Source of the DNA: Heliocidaris erythrogramma
Lineage: Eukaryota; Echinodermata; Echinoidea; Camarodonta; Echinometridae
Direction: 5' to 3'
Assembly: GCA_025617745.1 (NCBI GenBank)
Contig: CM046873.1
Coordinates: 29,339,410-29,403,409, forward strand
Length of the DNA: 64,000 nt
Below the pieces are notes generated by a model. It made no database searches, had not been told where the DNA came from, and saw only the letters and a program-made list of their open reading frames with translations. Of this stretch, positions 11,727 through 23,429 are shown piece after piece. The position numbers were made by a program, and so were the translations under genes. Each line of letters begins with the position of its first letter. Positions within the stretch are counted from its first letter, which is position 1.

Positions 11727-13071
11727 CTCAGGCCCCTTTTGACTCCATTTTACTCCATTGGCTCGCTATTATTGGATAAGCAGTTTTCAGCAGTTTGTTT
11801 TCCGTAAAATTGAGAGTGAACAGTTTGGATGCATTCATGCAGCATTTTCAAAATAATGCGGATTTCACTTTTTCAACAATGTCTTATTTCATTTAGAGTG
11901 AAAAAGTATGAAAAAGTTGGTCATGATGTGCATTTGGAGAATTAGTAGTCAACAATCCCTGTGCCCAAAATGCTCGTCTGATACAAAAGGGCAAAAATCG
12001 ATCCTATAGACTGTAATATTGACAATCAATCCATAGGCCAGGCTAAAACTAAGACATCACTTCATAATGTAAACTGAAATAAACAAAGTGTAAGTAGAAA
12101 CTGTCTTCAAACTTGAGTCAACTTCAGATTAAAGATGTAAGATAAAACTCAGGGACAAAAAAAGTGAGTAAATATTGACATTAAAATAAAAGTAAACACT
12201 GCAAGTGATGTTCTTCCGAAGGAATACTTGAGGCAGAGGCTCTCATTGACTCCTTCCTTTGATAACATACACCCGCTGCTACATTTACCACGGACAGGCA
12301 CACTTCCTGAGCGAAGAGCAATCTTACTATCACTATACCTGTGAAAAATAAAAGACACATGGGAATGGCAACTTAGCTACGGACAACTCCAAAAAAAAAC
12401 AGCTGGGAGCTCAAATGGTGCTCCCTTGATAAACAAACGGGCATAAAGCCCCTATCCCCCTCCCCCACCCAAAAATAATGAACCTCACTTTTTCTACTTT
12501 AAAAAAAAATGAAGTAAAGCTCCTATGAAGAAGAAAGTATATATAACCTCCTTAACACTTTTAAAATAACCTCATGCAAAAGTAGATCCAACTAAGTGGG
12601 TAAAAACTTTAAACTCAGTATCTTTCTCAAGTTTGAGATTTGAATAGTAAATGACAAGTAATAATTATTTCTCTATATGCTTTAAAATTTTAAATAAGAT
12701 GAGGATGTCCATAGGTATGTACTTTAATAAAACCTCGTCCTAAGCAAAGGCTCCATACTAACTTTTTTCGAAGGGGATCCGGACTGAGATTTTTAAGGGG
12801 TTCATGTACAAGCCCTATGTTAACATTTTGAAATTTTCTGGGTCCGGACATAGATTTTGGGCCCCAACATGTCCCAGGCACCTGTGTTATAGGAAAATAT
12901 TTTTTGAATAAGTATAGATGTTGGCTGCTATGCTAAAGATTTCAGGGTCACTATTTTATCCAAATGATAAGAAATCAAGTACATTCTCATGTGTAAGCAC
13001 GAAGGGAACCTACAGCTGTAAGTCAAGGGACAAGGTAATTGAGGATTACTGCCTTTATACCAGGGCAGTAT

Positions 13072-13136
13072 CGCAATGCATTTATTTTAAACCTGGGACC
13101 TTACAGTTCTAAGACCACTGCTCTAACCACAGAGCC
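13072..13136 (-). mobile_element. tRNA-derived SINE head
   Basis: On the minus strand GGCTCTGTGGTTAGAGCAG gives a good pol III A box, and GGTCCCAGGTTTAAAA, about 30 bp on, a degenerate B box. It is not an intact tRNA: the acceptor stem does not close and the B box is mutated. It resembles the tRNA-like heads at 47899–47960 and 47000–47075. Confidence 0.55.
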
Positions 13137-13288
13137 TTCCCTAAGAAATCGCTGTGAAATCTATTGGAACATTGTCAAGATTTCTCATGGAAAAAAAAAG
13201 AGGGAAGAGGCTTCGCCGGAAAAGAAAGTCCGTCTCAGGCGATTGCTTCAAGGGAGATATGGACATTCATTGATGGAACGTAAATATC

Positions 13289-13439
13289 TGGGCCCTGTTT
13301 CATAAAACTTGTTATCAGTAACAAGTTGCAATAACTGTTATAAGCTACTGAAGTCCTTGAATCCTATTGGCTGAGAGCACATTTGTCATATAAATGTGGC
13401 AGTTGTTACTGATAACAAGTTTTATGAAACAGGGCCCAG
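13289..13439. mobile_element. GTTTCAT hairpin MITE, copy H1 (perfect 36-bp TIRs)
   Basis: The end TGGGCCCTGTTTCATAAAAC continues for 36 bp and is repeated exactly in reverse at the other end. The interior carries the family core (ATAAGCTACTGAA, then ATTGGCTGAGAGCA). Perfect arms suggest a recent insertion or gene conversion. Confidence 0.88.
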
Positions 13440-13472
13440 AAAGGATTGAAGTCAGATGTTCCCTGATCAAAG

Positions 13473-13600
13473 GAGACCAAATTTGTCAGTGATTTTTACT
13501 GACAAATTTGCTCTCAGCCAATCAGATGCAAGGATTTCAGTAGCTTATAACAGTTGTCGGTAAAAAATCAATGACAAAACGCTTGATGAAACGCTCCCCA
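13473..13600. mobile_element. GTTTCAT hairpin MITE, second subfamily, left end truncated
   Basis: The right end is GACAAAACGCTTGATGAAAC GCTCCCC, as in the copies at 33.7, 53.1 and 53.8 kb. The core GCCAATCAGATGCAAGGATT and CAGTAGCTTATAACAG is intact. The left arm begins at AAATTTGTCAGTGATTTTTA and lacks the outer GGGGAGCG part. It sits about 30 bp from the H1 copy. Confidence 0.75.
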
Positions 13601-15903
13601 GAGCAACATTTGATATCTCGATACCAATGTGGCTAACAGTTCAACCTGAAAATGGTCTGTTTTGTACCCAAATTTTATAAACTTGCGTTTACATGAAAAC
13701 TGTGAGCTTTCTGTCACCGGACACGCTTGTGCTATATATGACATCATTATAACTGTTATTTCTATCATCATTTTTATCATCATCAACAAACAATATTTTA
13801 CACAGTATTGTTTACAAATGCCTATTTCTTGTACAAATGTACATGTACTATGTCTTGTACTATTTCATTTTGCAATACATGACATAGTTTGTGGTCTATG
13901 CCTACTGTGATGACCTACAACCCTCTTGTTACTGCAAGCACATTACCACAGAGTTCATTTTGTATTTCTGCATGTGATACTGTTAGGGTTGAATACAAGG
14001 TATGTGCAAGTGTGTGTTGAACTGCGAAACATTAGATTTAATATTTCTAGTCAGATCGGCTATAGGAGAAGTGTGCAATCAATATTAAATCCAACTATTA
14101 AAAGCAAGAAAAGGGAAATAATAGCATGCAAAAATCACGGAATAATCAAACAAACTAAACCACTCCACAGTCGATTCAGTGTTATTACGACATCGTATAG
14201 GTTCATGCCTACCACAAGTGAGAACCACTGGGGAGAGAAGAGAAAAGAGGTTGCCGGTACAGAGAAGGAGAGAGACAGAGAGAGTCGGCACACAGCCATC
14301 GACATGACAGAGAAACAGGAACTTAAACTCGACATTGAAGGACCTCAAAGGACTCCATAGACAGAGACGTGGACGTGAAATTCTCACAACAGTTAAACAG
14401 AGTTCCTCGGAACTGTCGAAGGAGGCTATTCATTTGAGCAGTTCTAGCGAAACTCGTTAAACTGCTCCTGGTTTTGATAACCCATAAAGATTACTGTGAG
14501 CTTGAAAACTACCAAGAAATACCTGCATCTACATAAATACCCATGTATACATTTGAATTCATGTAAATATGCGTAAACGACGCTATGCCTTCCGTAGTTT
14601 CCTACCTACAAGAGCTGTGGGAAAAAGAATAATTATACAAATTGTTTGCTTACATCCAATTTACCACCATTTCTGATTATGACAACAATGTGATATGTTT
14701 ATCTATATAGAACTGGTCTATAAATAGGCATAGATTTTGGTAATGGGAATTTCTCGGGTCTCATCAATTGATTTTCCTTTGGTGAATCAAAAGTACAGAT
14801 ATTTGGACCACATGGTTATTCTACAGTAACTGTTATTGGCCACATACTCTTTCTACATCGAAATCTACATCTTTCATGCCGAGCTGTTAGCCCAGGTGTT
14901 CTTGTGAGTGCGGTGTAAACACCAAAGAAGTGCTGTGTATTGAAGCTTCTACTTCAGCACTGAACACCTTCACTGAATGATAATTGGTGTTAAGTTCATA
15001 AACCTGACTGCTGCATGAGAAATAACACTTGCTGTTGGTTAACACTTTATACACCATGACAGGCCTTACATTTAACATGAGCTCTTTGTGTGTGACTAGC
15101 TAAAATCTTATCAAAACATTACTTTCAAATTTCCTTTACATCTTACAGTGCATTTATTTCTGATTATTTACACTTTGTGGAAAACTGATCTAGAAACATG
15201 GAATATAAATATAAGCTGTAATAATTGATTCTCAGCTTACTCACTTCATACAAACAATCCAATGCTTTCAAATGGGGAAGCCCCTAATCTATAATGGAGA
15301 AGCCCCTATGGTGGGGGAACCCCCTATAATCTATCTATACAAATCTACATGTATACAAATCAATTTTTTTCAAATCTTTTCAAATTAAGCCCTCATCTTT
15401 CAGCTTTCCAAGTGTGATAAAAGTCTATGAGTAACTACCTAATCTGCAGAGTGTCTGTTCACAATGATTTGAGTTAACAAAAGTTCTGATTGAATTAAAA
15501 ATCTTTTGCTCCCGGTTATTTGCTGCAGCCTGTCGCACATGCATTGTGTGCATCCCATTTCTGATTACAGGCTTTTCTAGAAGCATATTAGGTGTAGGTG
15601 TGATCCAACAGTTTCTGCTTGAATGAGGCTGTGCCTAGTTACTCATCAGAGCTGGTAGGATCGTTACAGAGGTGAAAAAAATAAAAATAAAATTAATGAA
15701 TCTTACTTTTTTCCAATGCTTTAAAGGAAGAAAGAAAAAAAACAGAAAAATTAATAAATAGGTTGTTAAATATCGTGCCAATGCAATCTGTATTTTCCTA
15801 CTCAGAAATTCTTGAAGGATTGACCGAGTGGTGTAGTATAACCTTGCATTTTAATGGTAAGTAATGAAAAGAATCTAGGCTTCCCAGCCATGTTGCAATC
15901 GTT

Positions 15904-15992
15904 GATATCGTCTCTTTGGAGCCAGAAGGGCATTAACTCTCTACAGATGATGGGACTTAACGCCCTTCTGACTCTAAACAGGCGATATATAT
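15904..15992. mobile_element. Short foldback element (GGAGCCAGAAGGGCATTAA family), copy 1
   Basis: The left arm GATATCGTCTCTTTGGAGCC with AGAAGGGC pairs with the right arm GCCCTTCTGACTC…GGCGATAT. About 88 bp, no coding capacity. A second copy is at 43841–43930. Confidence 0.75.
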
Positions 15993-16269
15993 ACTTAGTG
16001 ATCAATCATCTTATCCATACCATAGTACAATTTTTCAAATAAAAATCTGAAAATCTACTCTGTAACTTACATGTATAGCCCACTGAAAATTACCTCAGAT
16101 TTATGGCACTTATGCATTCTACATCCCAAACAAATAATGTATGTAGATAATCGAAACAAAGCTCAAATGGAGTCTTCCACACTGCTTCTTTAAGTCTTTC
16201 CTATTTCTTCACAGATGCTGAAATCTTTACAATTCTTACAGACCTCATCCTAACAATTAGGAAAAAACC

Positions 16270-16760
16270 ATTGGACTTGACGCTAACCCTAGACCCCAAC
16301 CCTAGACCCTAGTCCCAAGACCCAAACCCTTTTACCTAAAAGTCTTAACTTGGATTCTAACCCTTGGATCCTACTCCTTGGACCTTGACAATAGAATGTA
16401 ACTCTTGGACCCAAACCCATTTGCTTGAAACCTTTGGGAAATTAACTATTCTAAAGACACTCCTGTTTGGATCCTTATCCATAGATCCTAACCCTTGGAA
16501 CCGAACCCTTGGAACCTATTCTTGGGACAATAACCCTCAGAGCCTACCCTTCGACCCTATACGTCATATCCTCCTATTTGGACCAATACCCACCTACTCT
16601 TACTCTTGGATCCTAGCTCTTGAACCCTTAGCATCAGTCTCTCCTCCTTACACCTGACCCAAAATCTAACCCTCAAGACACTAATCCTTAGACCCAAACC
16701 CTTAGATCCCAACCAAAGACCTTAAACTTAACTTAACTTAACTTTTATAGACTAACCCCT
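16270..16760. repeat. Degenerate CCCTAGACC / CCCTTGGA repeat
   Basis: About 490 bp of C-rich words near 13 bp, such as AACCCTAGACC at the left and AACCCTTGGATCCTA further on. The leftmost part resembles degenerate interstitial telomere repeat (CCCTAA) and grades into CCCTTGGA-type units. It ends about 85 bp before the exon 8 donor. The open frame at 16364–16657 is an artefact. Confidence 0.75.
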
Positions 16761-16844
16761 AACACCCTTGGATTCTATCCCAGAGAGCTTAAACCTTGCA
16801 CCCTAAATATTAAAAAAAAATCACTAAGGAACAAGCTTCTTTAC

Positions 16845-17039
16845 TTCTTTCTTTGACGGGCTGGCAGGTTGGACAGTAGCCGTAGGGCGGCCCAGTCTAC
16901 TGTTGACTTCTACCGGCCTTCGGCTTGGGGTCGGGTTCTTGTCACTGTTCTTCTCCTCCTCACTCTCTTCTTCCGAGCTTTCCTCTTCGCTCTCGCTCTC
17001 TTCTTCGCTAGAACTCGATGATTCCATCGTTTTCTTGAC
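16845..17039 (-). CDS. mypt1: MYPT exon 8: acidic Ser/Glu tract
   Basis: The acceptor is ...tctgtgccattcgcag and the donor is GAA|gtaaag. The exon is 195 nt, phase 0/0, 65 codons. It encodes VKKTMESSSSSEEESESEE and a further run of Glu/Ser, then KNPTPSRRPVEVNSRLGR and PTATVQPASPSKKE. Vertebrate MYPT1 has a comparable acidic run (SSCSSEEDEEDDSESEAE) after the ankyrin domain. The frame stays open 6 codons past the donor to a TAG, which would give a truncated isoform if the intron were retained. The exon is GC-richer than the intron around it. Confidence 0.88.
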
Positions 17040-20000
17040 CTGCGAATGGCACAGAATGCACAAAGAGAGCAACTTGGTTAGAGCACAATGTGTTTCACTT
17101 ATTTAAACAGAAGTGAGTTGTCGACCTTAGACCAAAAGTAAGACGTACAGATGGCGGTGTAGACTGGCAACATTCAAAAATAATGGTACGTTCTGGTCAA
17201 CCCCGTTACCATGTTGTGTTGAGCCCTGCTGACACTGACAAGATACAAAAGGCCTTGCTACATGTAGCACAATAAGAAAGAAATTAAATATGTTTATTTG
17301 CACTAAACAGTATTACTGGAAACAGAGCTTAACACAATCTATCACCAATACGACCTATTAATATCCCTCCCCTTAATCATTCTTGCTCTGTCTCTCTTTT
17401 TCTCTATTTGTCCATCTCTCTCACTCTCTCTCTCTCTCTCAAACACACACACACTCTCTTTTTTTCTTTCTCGCCACAGCAGGTAGTATAGCCAATTCAC
17501 TATACATGTACACCCAGTATAATTCTCTCCACATAACTGACATTATGTCAATTGATGAAAGACAGCTCTGATATACACTGTATAATACTATGTTGATACA
17601 ATTCATGACTATTTGACTTTTACTTGTATTGCCTTGATAAATACTACCAGGGTGGTCCTCAAGGGGTTTTAACATCAAACAGCGACAGGTCTGAATTTTG
17701 AAACTACAGGTCAGCGACAAGTTATTAAGTAATTATTTTCAAACCAAATTATTTATGAAATTTTAGTCATAAATTTGTTTCAAAATGCTTCAAAATATGC
17801 CTGATATGGCACCAGAAAGCTTCAGAGAACCACACAACTGTCATGGCCCTCAGGCAGGCTCTGGACTCTGGCTGCAAGGGACTATGCGCTTCACACACAT
17901 CAGTTTATGCTTATTCCCAGCTGCGATTTTACACATTTGATTTTTGTTTTTGGACCACCCTGTACTACTTACTGTGCATGACCCATGCTGCTTGTCTTGT
18001 TTTAACAATAGTCTCTCTATAGAAAAATCCCACTTTTTTATTCATCTCTTTAAATCAACTACATCCAGTACTGTAGTCGTTTAAAACAAAAAAAGAATAA
18101 ATAACAACTAAACTGGCAATGCCAGCACAACCATTTTTTTTTATCAGAAAGAAGAAGTATCTACTCCCAAAACGATACCAGTCACAAGTTTATCACCATT
18201 ATTTGACTATCTGTTAAGTTATGACAACATCCCATTGTACACTTTCATATATCTGTAGACTGTACATGTGTGCTAAAAAATTGTACATCTTACTCAAATC
18301 AGTTGTAATCTAGTATATGCAATCCAGTACTTATTAATATCCAGTATTTAAAAATAGAATAGGTGACAATTTTCAGGAGTTAATCACTTTATCACTTTCC
18401 CTTAAATCAATAGAAAATTACCAATACACCCAAAAAACAATGATGCTTTGAGTACTGTATGTGATGAATTCACTGGAAATGGTACACTGATATTATCATG
18501 TCGCATAAATGAACTATATCCACTAAAGAATCATGACATGATACTGACTCCTCAGCAAATTTACTATTTGCAAGACATTACATAAGAAAAACTCCACCAT
18601 TTATACTTAACATAGTTGACATCTACTGATGTCTTCAATCTTAAAATAGTCCTTTTGAAGTGAACTCTCTCTCTCAGTTTTCAAACAGTTGGCAAAAAGT
18701 CCACTATTGAAAACTGTCCCTTTAAAAAAATGTTCTTTTCTCTATTTCTTTTCTCCTTTTTTTTTTTGTGAACAAGAAGCCAAGTTTTGAACAAGATACA
18801 AGCCATTGACAAGCCATGTGAAGATCATGCACAAACCAGCCATTGAAAAAAAAAAACACTCTCGGCCAAAGTGCAAAACGAAGTGAATGAGGAAAAAAAA
18901 AAAGAAGAAATAAAAGAAAGAAAATTGTAACATTGATTTCATACTCATTCCTGGCTGAAGAAAATGGATTAAGAAGAGGATGAAATTCCTGTCATGATCA
19001 AACTTTTGTCGGTATGGATGAGACAAACTTCAAAGAAAACACCTAGCAGATGAAGGAACTTTGACTACATCAGATTTGTTTCGTTCTTTTCTTCATGTTA
19101 AAATCACAATACATGTACCTGTAAGACAGTCTGTATTTGCAAAAAAGAATAAAAAATCATCATACTGTAAACAGAATAAAATAATCTATAAAATAAAGAA
19201 CAAAGAATAAGTATCCCAGTATTCAAAGAAAAGTTAACCTTCACAACAGTGTTGATATTTTGGACAAGAAATTTCCTTTTAGATGCTCAAAAGAGTTACA
19301 TGATAGAAATTCAACTTTCTTCCATTTTGTGATTTCTTTTCCATGCCAGTCAAGTAAAAATATAAGTGGCATCGCATAAATCACAAGAACCTGCCATGCT
19401 TTTGCATCTAAGCCCCATTCCCACTTGAGGCAATAAACTGCTTTTTAAGAATTGCTGCAACAAAATGAAAAACGATTTATCTGTAAATGAGAGGTAGAGG
19501 CAATGCTGGAGGTTAAAAAAAAGATTGTAGCTGCACAAAATGGACCCTACATTTACTAACAGATCTGTATGTCATAATATATAGACACCTGACATTGCCT
19601 ATAAAACATATCTCATTTTACTTTACTCCAGCACTGTTGTCAGTGGTATACCGCCTCATGTGGGAAAGGGGATTTACAGAGAGGAATAGCGACAAAAGAC
19701 AGAGAGAGAGGCAGAGTGAACGGTGTCTGCAACTCTCTCCAAATACTTGGAGATGCATTGCAGGTGCAAGTGTCTCCCTCGTAGGCAGATGGCAGCTAAT
19801 TCGAATGGATTTGGTATTCAAACAATCACTTGGGAACAAAAAGGTGTGCTGCTATGTTATAACTATAAAAAATAAAATTTGTTTGAGGTATTCCCTATCA
19901 GATAAAGAATCCCCCTGTCCATTTTTCTTTCCTTTTAATATAAATTGATAATTTGTGATACAGTATATAAATATTGATTTTCTTTTGCAAATGCATTCTG

Positions 20001-20282
20001 CTATCTTTTGTAGGCATGTAATTTTGAGGCAGAAATCGATGAAGGATTGGACAACCTTGTTCAAGAACTAGATTAGTTTGGGGATATTCTTCCACACAGC
20101 TGTGAGCCTTTCGAGTAAGACTGTCACTCTAATGTGAGCTGAAGTGGGTTCTGGAGTAGGGCTTAACCTATGGAATGGACTTGCCTCCATTTCACCTCCT
20201 ATCCGAGGGACAGCTTGCCATCGCCTTGGAGGGAGAGTGGTACAGTGTGTGCCAATCGCTAGGAGATATATATATATATTAC
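17040..20282 (-). other. Intron 7 (3.2 kb)
   Basis: It has a plus-strand CT/AC microsatellite at 17378–17470. The rest is AT-rich single-copy-looking DNA with A/T homopolymers (18760, 18850, 18895). No gene or clear element is seen. The open frames at 19595–19948 and on the opposite strand show no domain and no splice pair. Confidence 0.6.
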
Positions 20283-20388
20283 CTTGTCCCCTCCGTGCAT
20301 TTTCTTTTCCAGTTCTTTCCTTTCCTTCGCCATGTCTTGGTGTAGGAGCATGTTACGATCAGGAACGCTTATTCGAGTAACAGACGAC
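20283..20388 (-). CDS. mypt1: MYPT exon 7: RRSSVTR linker with charged helix
   Basis: The acceptor is an excellent pyrimidine tract (…ctctttcttttcctcgtcag) and the donor is AAG|gtaata. The exon is 106 nt: one base completes AG+G = Arg, then 35 codons, phase 0 out. It encodes SSVTRISVPDRNMLLHQDM then AKERKELEKKMHGGDK. Across the junction with exon 6 it reads PALPRRSSVTRIS, which contains a basophilic RRSS site. The second half looks like a short charged helix. It is too weakly conserved to name a partner. Phase fits on both sides. Confidence 0.78.
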
Positions 20389-21809
20389 CTGACGAGGAAA
20401 AGAAAGAGAATACGAGAGTGAGTCATTACCCCGAGTCGTTATGGTCACTCATTACCGATTACCCAATAGATATAAATATAGTTACGAAATGGAAAGTGAA
20501 ATAACCTGTATCTTATTCCCCCTATAAGCGTCTCATTATTGTTATCCTTTGTATAGAGATTATAAGTAGAATCTCTTCAATGAACCAATACCTTCTCTTG
20601 ACATAATGAAGTTACGAATTCGCTCTTGAAGGTCCATGGCCACAGCCACTGTTAAAAATTGTTTTCAAGATGTCTGTCTTTGTATTAATTCACTACTGAG
20701 CACGAAAATTTGTACAAATAGCAGCGACAGCTTAATGAAACCACTTAAAATATAGTTACTCCAAATCTTAATCTTAGTTTCACTATGCTTACTCATGTCT
20801 CCATAATGTCCATAAAGTCTAATCTTAGTTTAAGTGTCAATATATTTTCATATAGTTTTGATTACGTGTAGTACGACGCCCAGATATTATTTCCTACAGA
20901 TACATGGTACAATTAAGATTTAAATTTGTGCTGTTATAATTGTGTAGATATACTGTATGATGGAATATACTGTCATGACGAAATATGTGCATTCACATGT
21001 TGATTACTTTATGTAGAATTTACATGGTATAGTTATGTGTGCTTGATTAATGTAAACATTTGGGAAAATAAATACATATGTAAAATTTCTCCATGCATGG
21101 ATTGCTGAAAACTTATATTTTGACTGTTATAAATAATTTTGTTTATGGATAAGATATGATTATTTTATAAAAATGAAAGTATTGAGGTTTTTTAATATTC
21201 ATGAGTATGAATCAGAAATTTCTCATGCAGTCAGAGAATGAATTAAAATCAAAATCAGCTGAGAAAAAGGTGGATGATTCAGTCAACTAAGAAAACTGTG
21301 GATGATTCAGTATTTTGTTGTTGCTGTATAAAGGACGATGTGTAAATTTTTATAACACAGGAGTAGAATTATCATAATGTGCATGTGTAGCTAACATAGT
21401 GTGATACATTGCCACATACATGTACACTGTACCGATAAGAACACTACTTAAAACATTAATTCCCAAACTTACCAGATAACAAAAATTCTCATGCATGTGG
21501 TTTGTTCAAAACTGTACCGCAGGGGTACATGGATAATCCGACCAATGCACTTCATTTTAATCTAGCAGATATCGCTAAACCAATTGACTTTTGGAGAAAA
21601 ACAAATTGCGTATCTTTCAAAGCTGCACTCTATAAGCTGTACTTTTTTTCATTTTCAACACAGCAAACGGCAGAAACATAGATTCACTTTTTCATTGAAA
21701 TAGTTGCAGGAAAGAGCACTTTCATAAATGTCATTGTGAATGAGAAGAATATAACTTCATCACAAGTGATATATCATATGTGCAAAACACAGAATCAAAA
21801 AGATAAGAG

Positions 21810-21828
21810 CGTACGTGCGGCACGTACG
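21810..21828. promoter_or_regulatory. Perfect CGTACGTGC-g-GCACGTACG palindrome
   Basis: A 19-bp perfect palindrome with two ACGTG words (the known HIF/bHLH-PAS core RCGTG), standing out in CpG-poor, AT-rich intron DNA. A regulatory role is only inference; it may be a transposon remnant. Confidence 0.3.
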
Positions 21829-22456
21829 GAAGGCGGGGCAGCTTCTATTTATGTAAATCAATGCATATAAAACATTTATAAAACTTTCTAAGAACATTAT
21901 TGTAATCATTGTCTACGCTATACACTGAAATTTTGCTTTTAAAGCTGAATGCTTTGAAAGCTATGAAATATTCCTTGTATGCATGACCAACAACACATAT
22001 TGGTCGTCACATTAACTTTCAAAAACACTTTAATAACTGAGCATTTCAACTGTACAAAATATGATACAGGACTCTCGTCCAGTATATTTCCAATTTTTGC
22101 TCGTTTGGTTTCAGGATTTTTTTAAACTGTAAGGAAAATTGTACATGAAAAAATGTAATATTTACAATATAGAAGCTTCAAAAACATTTGTTTTAAAATG
22201 CAAATGTATTAATATGATGTCTGAGAAGCACCATGAGACGTAAAGGAGAAAAGCAATTGCTTATTTTGTCACACGCTAATGGCGAAATAATCATAATCTT
22301 CCAGATGACAGGCTTTTGAAGGCTAGAAGTTTGAGAGATGGACGGAAGAAAACAAAAGAGTTGAAGCAGGAACATGATAAGGCAAATGATATAAGTTGCT
22401 CTCACACGCTTGAGATCTCGTACCCATAGCTAGTTGAGAGAGATAGTTTTGCCACC

Positions 22457-22596
22457 TGGGTCCCGTTTCATAAAACTTGTTATTGGCACATTTCTATTAC
22501 AAATTTGCTCTCGGCCAATCAGATGCAAGGAATTCAGTAGCTTATAAGAGTTATTGCAACTTGTTATTGATGACAAGTTTTATGAAACAGAGCCCA
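22457..22596. mobile_element. GTTTCAT hairpin MITE, copy H2
   Basis: The ends TGGGTCCCGTTTCATAAAAC and GTTTTATGAAACAGAGCCCA are inverted. The core CCAATCAGATGCAAGGAATT and CAGTAGCTTATAAGAG matches the other family members. Confidence 0.85.
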
Positions 22597-23429
22597 GAAG
22601 TCATTCATGACCAGTCAATCAGTTCATAGAGCCTCAATGATTCATTATTTTGTACCCGTCTACTAGCATATGGTTCACCTCACAATTTCTTAGGTACATG
22701 TAAGTAGATTGATTTAAATGTGATTTTGACAAGAATCATTACTATTAAAGAATAAGAATGCAATCTCAAATTTGAGTTTGGAAATTCCCTTTTAGAGAAT
22801 CTGTAATGAACCACGGTTGAGATACCTAGCACAAGCAACGCAATAGCAGATCAGAAAGAATTATTTGGGGCTCCACAAATTGAACTACGAACCTGCACAT
22901 GTATGCATGTCGCAACTATACCTCTCAATTAGCTATGGCTATAGCTATGGTTTTGATACAAAGAAATGTTTCATTCAATATATACATCAATAATCAAGAG
23001 AGTCAACTCTCTTTGGAAGATATACAGAGGTGAGAAAAAAAGAAGCGTTACTAGGTTCTAGCATGAATGCTGCCTCGGTGAAACCATTTACCTTTGATCG
23101 GAAGATGCTCTTTATAAGAAAAAAACAAAATGGATGAGAACATTAAATGATCTAAAAAATATACTTATTTAAAAACAAGAAGGTGGTAGCACTGCTGATG
23201 GAATAGTATAGGGTATGGGAATAAAAAAACCTTATTCCATGCCTCTATACATTACCTTTGGTGCTATATAGTTCACAATATTATTTCTAATATACCTTGC
23301 TAAACCTTGTAAAATCATTACTTTCTCAATTTATACATGTTCTCATGGTTCGTTATATCTGTTAATTATTTCACTGTAAACCTTACAATTTTCTTTCATT
23401 TTCTGTTCAATTTTCTCAAACCATCTCCC

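Larger units (their letters stand above)
11245..16844 (-). other. Intron 8 (5.6 kb)
   Basis: It holds a ~200-bp pyrimidine tract on the transcript strand next to the exon 9 acceptor (11258–11460), a hammerhead-like core (11699–11726), a tRNA-like SINE head (13072–13136), paired hairpin MITEs (13289–13600), a short foldback element (15904–15992) and a degenerate CCCTTGG repeat (16270–16760). I see nothing definable in 11730–13070 or 13610–15900. Confidence 0.65.

Noticed and set aside
12190..12340. Possible extra exon between exons 8 and 9 (minus strand, RKESMRASASSIPSEE in one frame)
   Set aside because: The composition is exon-like and an AG is present, but there is no GT donor at the right place and exon 8 to 9 phase already closes without it.
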